DNA of 5,365 bases, from assembly GCA_944350065.1 (NCBI GenBank), contig CALVOD010000092.1, positions 1-5,365 on the forward strand. The letters are read 5' to 3'. Position numbers and translations under genes: made by a program. This DNA comes from an uncultured Clostridia bacterium. Its GTDB lineage: Bacteria; Bacillota; Clostridia; Christensenellales; DTU072. Numbering within the stretch: the stretch's first letter is position 1; every line of letters begins with the position of its first letter. The notes under the pieces are model-generated. The model was not told the origin of the DNA. It saw nothing but the letters and a program-made list of their open reading frames with translations, and did not search any database. This document shows positions 4,149 through 5,365 of the stretch, one piece after another.

Positions 4149-4631
4149 ATGAAATGTCCGTTTTGCGGCAGTCTCGACAGTAAAGTTATCGATTCGCGAT
4201 TAAGCGAAGACGGGACTTCGATAAGGCGCAGGAGAGAATGCGCCGGTTGTTCTAAGCGTTATACGACGTACGAAAAAATCGAATCCACTCCGATACTCGT
4301 CATCAAAAACAACGGTAACAGGCAGATTTTCGACATATCCAAGATCAAGAACGGCATCATCAAGGCGTGCGAGAAGCGCCCCGTTTCCATGGCGAAGATC
4401 GACAAAATGGTAGCCGACATCGAGAAGCAGGTCAACAATACGCTCGCGCAGGAAATTTCTTCTAAGAAAATAGGCGAAATGGTTATGGAAGGGCTCAAGG
4501 AGCTCGACGAAGTGGCATACGTGCGTTTTGCGTCGGTGCATCGCCAATTCAAGGACATCAACACTTTGATGGAGGAAATCAAGAAGCTGATGGCTTCGGA
4601 GAAGCCCGACGGAAACGGCGAACAGAATTAG
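4149..4631 (+). CDS. nrdR: Transcriptional repressor NrdR
   Basis: NrdR represses ribonucleotide reductase genes by sensing ATP/dATP and binding NrdR boxes in their promoters. The protein has 160 residues, slightly above the usual 150 or so because of a polar C-terminal tail. The zinc ribbon has CPFC at 3-6 and CAGC at 31-34, separated by VIDSRLSEDGTSIRRRRE. The ATP-cone domain covers about 49-139, with VIKNNGNRQIFDISKI and the family signature VAYVRFASVHRQFKDI (122-137). MKCPFCG is the canonical N-terminus, which fixes the start at 4149. A near-consensus vegetative promoter lies directly upstream, so this housekeeping regulator is expressed independently of the sporulation genes before it. 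The next gene begins six bases after its stop and is probably cotranscribed. I found no obvious NrdR box in its promoter, so autoregulation is not supported. Confidence 0.97.
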   Translation: MKCPFCGSLDSKVIDSRLSEDGTSIRRRRECAGCSKRYTTYEKIESTPILVIKNNGNRQIFDISKIKNGIIKACEKRPVSMAKIDKMVADIEKQVNNTLAQEISSKKIGEMVMEGLKELDEVAYVRFASVHRQFKDINTLMEEIKKLMASEKPDGNGEQN

Positions 4632-4637
4632 GGAAAA

Positions 4638-5365
4638 GTGAGAAGCTATTTATTCAAAGGAAAACCTTGTAAATTATCGCAATATCTCGGGAGGGTATTT
4701 CCCGAATTAAGATTTTCGTATTTCAAAGTATTATTGAAACAGCGTTCCGTAACGGTTTCGGGTAAGCGGGTGAGTGAGGACGTGTATCTCCGTAACGGCG
4801 ATACCGTGGAAGTATTCGCAGACGAATCCAAACTTCTTAAATTCAATTTCGAAACGGTCTACAGGGACGAAAACGTAATAATAGCGGTGAAACCGCGCGG
4901 AATATCCTCGGAGGAATTCGCGAGCAGGGTTTCGTCCACGGAGAACGTATCGGCTACGCTCGCGCACCGTCTCGACACGAACACGCGCGGACTTATAGTT
5001 ATGAGCCTTAACTCAAAAGCGGAAGATGAGCTCGCGACGGCTTTCCGCAAAGGGTACGTTCTTAAAAAATATATCGCGCTCGTGGCGGGCGAACTCAAAG
5101 ACAAACTCGATCTGCACGCTTATCTCGTCAAAGACGCCGCTTCGGGAACGGTGAAGATATACGACAAGCAGGTTCCGGGAAGCGTGGCGATACACACCGA
5201 AGCCGTCCCCGTGGAAATAAGGGAAGGGGCTACGCTTACGGAAGTCACGCTGCATACCGGGAAAACGCACCAGATCCGCGCCCACCTCGCTTACGCGGGA
5301 TATCCCGTCATAGGCGACACCAAATACGGCGATTTCGAAGTAAACCGCCTGTTCCGCGCGAAGCG
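4638..5365 (+). CDS. RluA-family pseudouridine synthase with S4-like N-terminus (3' end missing)
   Basis: The enzyme converts uridine to pseudouridine in structured RNA, usually ribosomal RNA. The exact target cannot be read here. The reading frame opens with GTG at 4638, six bases after nrdR and with AGGG just before it. It runs 242 codons to the window edge without a stop. No in-frame ATG occurs until residue 122, beyond the catalytic motif, so GTG is the start. Residues about 10-60 look like an S4 RNA-binding domain (KVLLKQRSVTVSGKRV, LRNGDTVEVF). The catalytic domain begins near YRDENVIIAVKPRGIS (75-90). The active-site motif HRLDTNTRG is at 110-118, with the catalytic Asp at 113. LKKYIALVAG (142-151), TGKTHQIRAHL (207-217) and GYPVIGDTKYG (221-231) complete the family pattern. 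Only the last part of the protein should be missing. It is probably cotranscribed with nrdR. The subfamily (RluD-like or other) is not settled. Confidence 0.92.
   Translation, partial: MRSYLFKGKPCKLSQYLGRVFPELRFSYFKVLLKQRSVTVSGKRVSEDVYLRNGDTVEVFADESKLLKFNFETVYRDENVIIAVKPRGISSEEFASRVSSTENVSATLAHRLDTNTRGLIVMSLNSKAEDELATAFRKGYVLKKYIALVAGELKDKLDLHAYLVKDAASGTVKIYDKQVPGSVAIHTEAVPVEIREGATLTEVTLHTGKTHQIRAHLAYAGYPVIGDTKYGDFEVNRLFRAK

Noticed and set aside
1..5365. Mobile elements, CRISPR arrays, tRNA or rRNA genes, toxin-antitoxin pairs
   Set aside because: I looked for terminal repeats, transposase motifs, regularly spaced repeats and structural RNA patterns on both strands and saw none. The window is densely packed with conserved chromosomal genes.

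Overview
The window is a compact, entirely plus-strand block of seven genes: ftsZ, spoIIGA, sigE, sigG, a ylmC/ymxH-family gene, nrdR, and the 5' part of an RluA-family pseudouridine synthase gene. It points to an endospore-forming Firmicute, most likely a clostridial lineage. The evidence is the spoIIGA-sigE-sigG trio beside ftsZ, strong AGGAGG-type ribosome binding sites, and the clostridial-type ylmC-nrdR continuation. Base composition is moderate to slightly GC-rich. I cannot name a genus from the sequence. The proteins are clearly diverged from Bacillus subtilis, and an uncultured gut-type Clostridia is a reasonable guess only.

Layout. Positions 1-57 are the ftsZ leader with a good ribosome binding site. 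ftsZ (58-1251) is complete. The next 114 bases hold a GC-rich tandem repeat and hairpin, then a textbook intrinsic terminator (1331-1365) that ends almost on the spoIIGA start codon. spoIIGA (1375-2124) and sigE (2159-2875) form the mother-cell module: a membrane aspartic protease and the pro-sigma factor it activates. A 117-base gap with a sigma-F/sigma-G-like promoter leads to sigG (2993-3760), the late forespore sigma factor. A 48-base gap that is almost entirely an imperfect hairpin leads to the PRC-barrel sporulation protein gene (3809-4087). A near-consensus sigma-A promoter (4090-4118) then starts a housekeeping unit: nrdR (4149-4631) and, six bases later, the pseudouridine synthase gene, which runs off the right edge.

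How the genes work together. FtsZ makes the division ring, which in sporulation builds the polar septum. Across that septum a forespore signal activates SpoIIGA, which removes the pro-sequence from sigma-E in the mother cell. Sigma-G later takes over in the forespore. NrdR controls ribonucleotide reductase genes and is not part of this cascade. It is a neighbour with its own promoter.

I see no undescribed multi-gene system here: the gene order is a known one. The points worth a second look are local: a compact SpoIIGA with a weak start behind a terminator, a shortened pro-sigma-E leader, a sigma-G lacking an asparagine tied to anti-sigma recognition, and several intergenic hairpins placed over start or stop signals.
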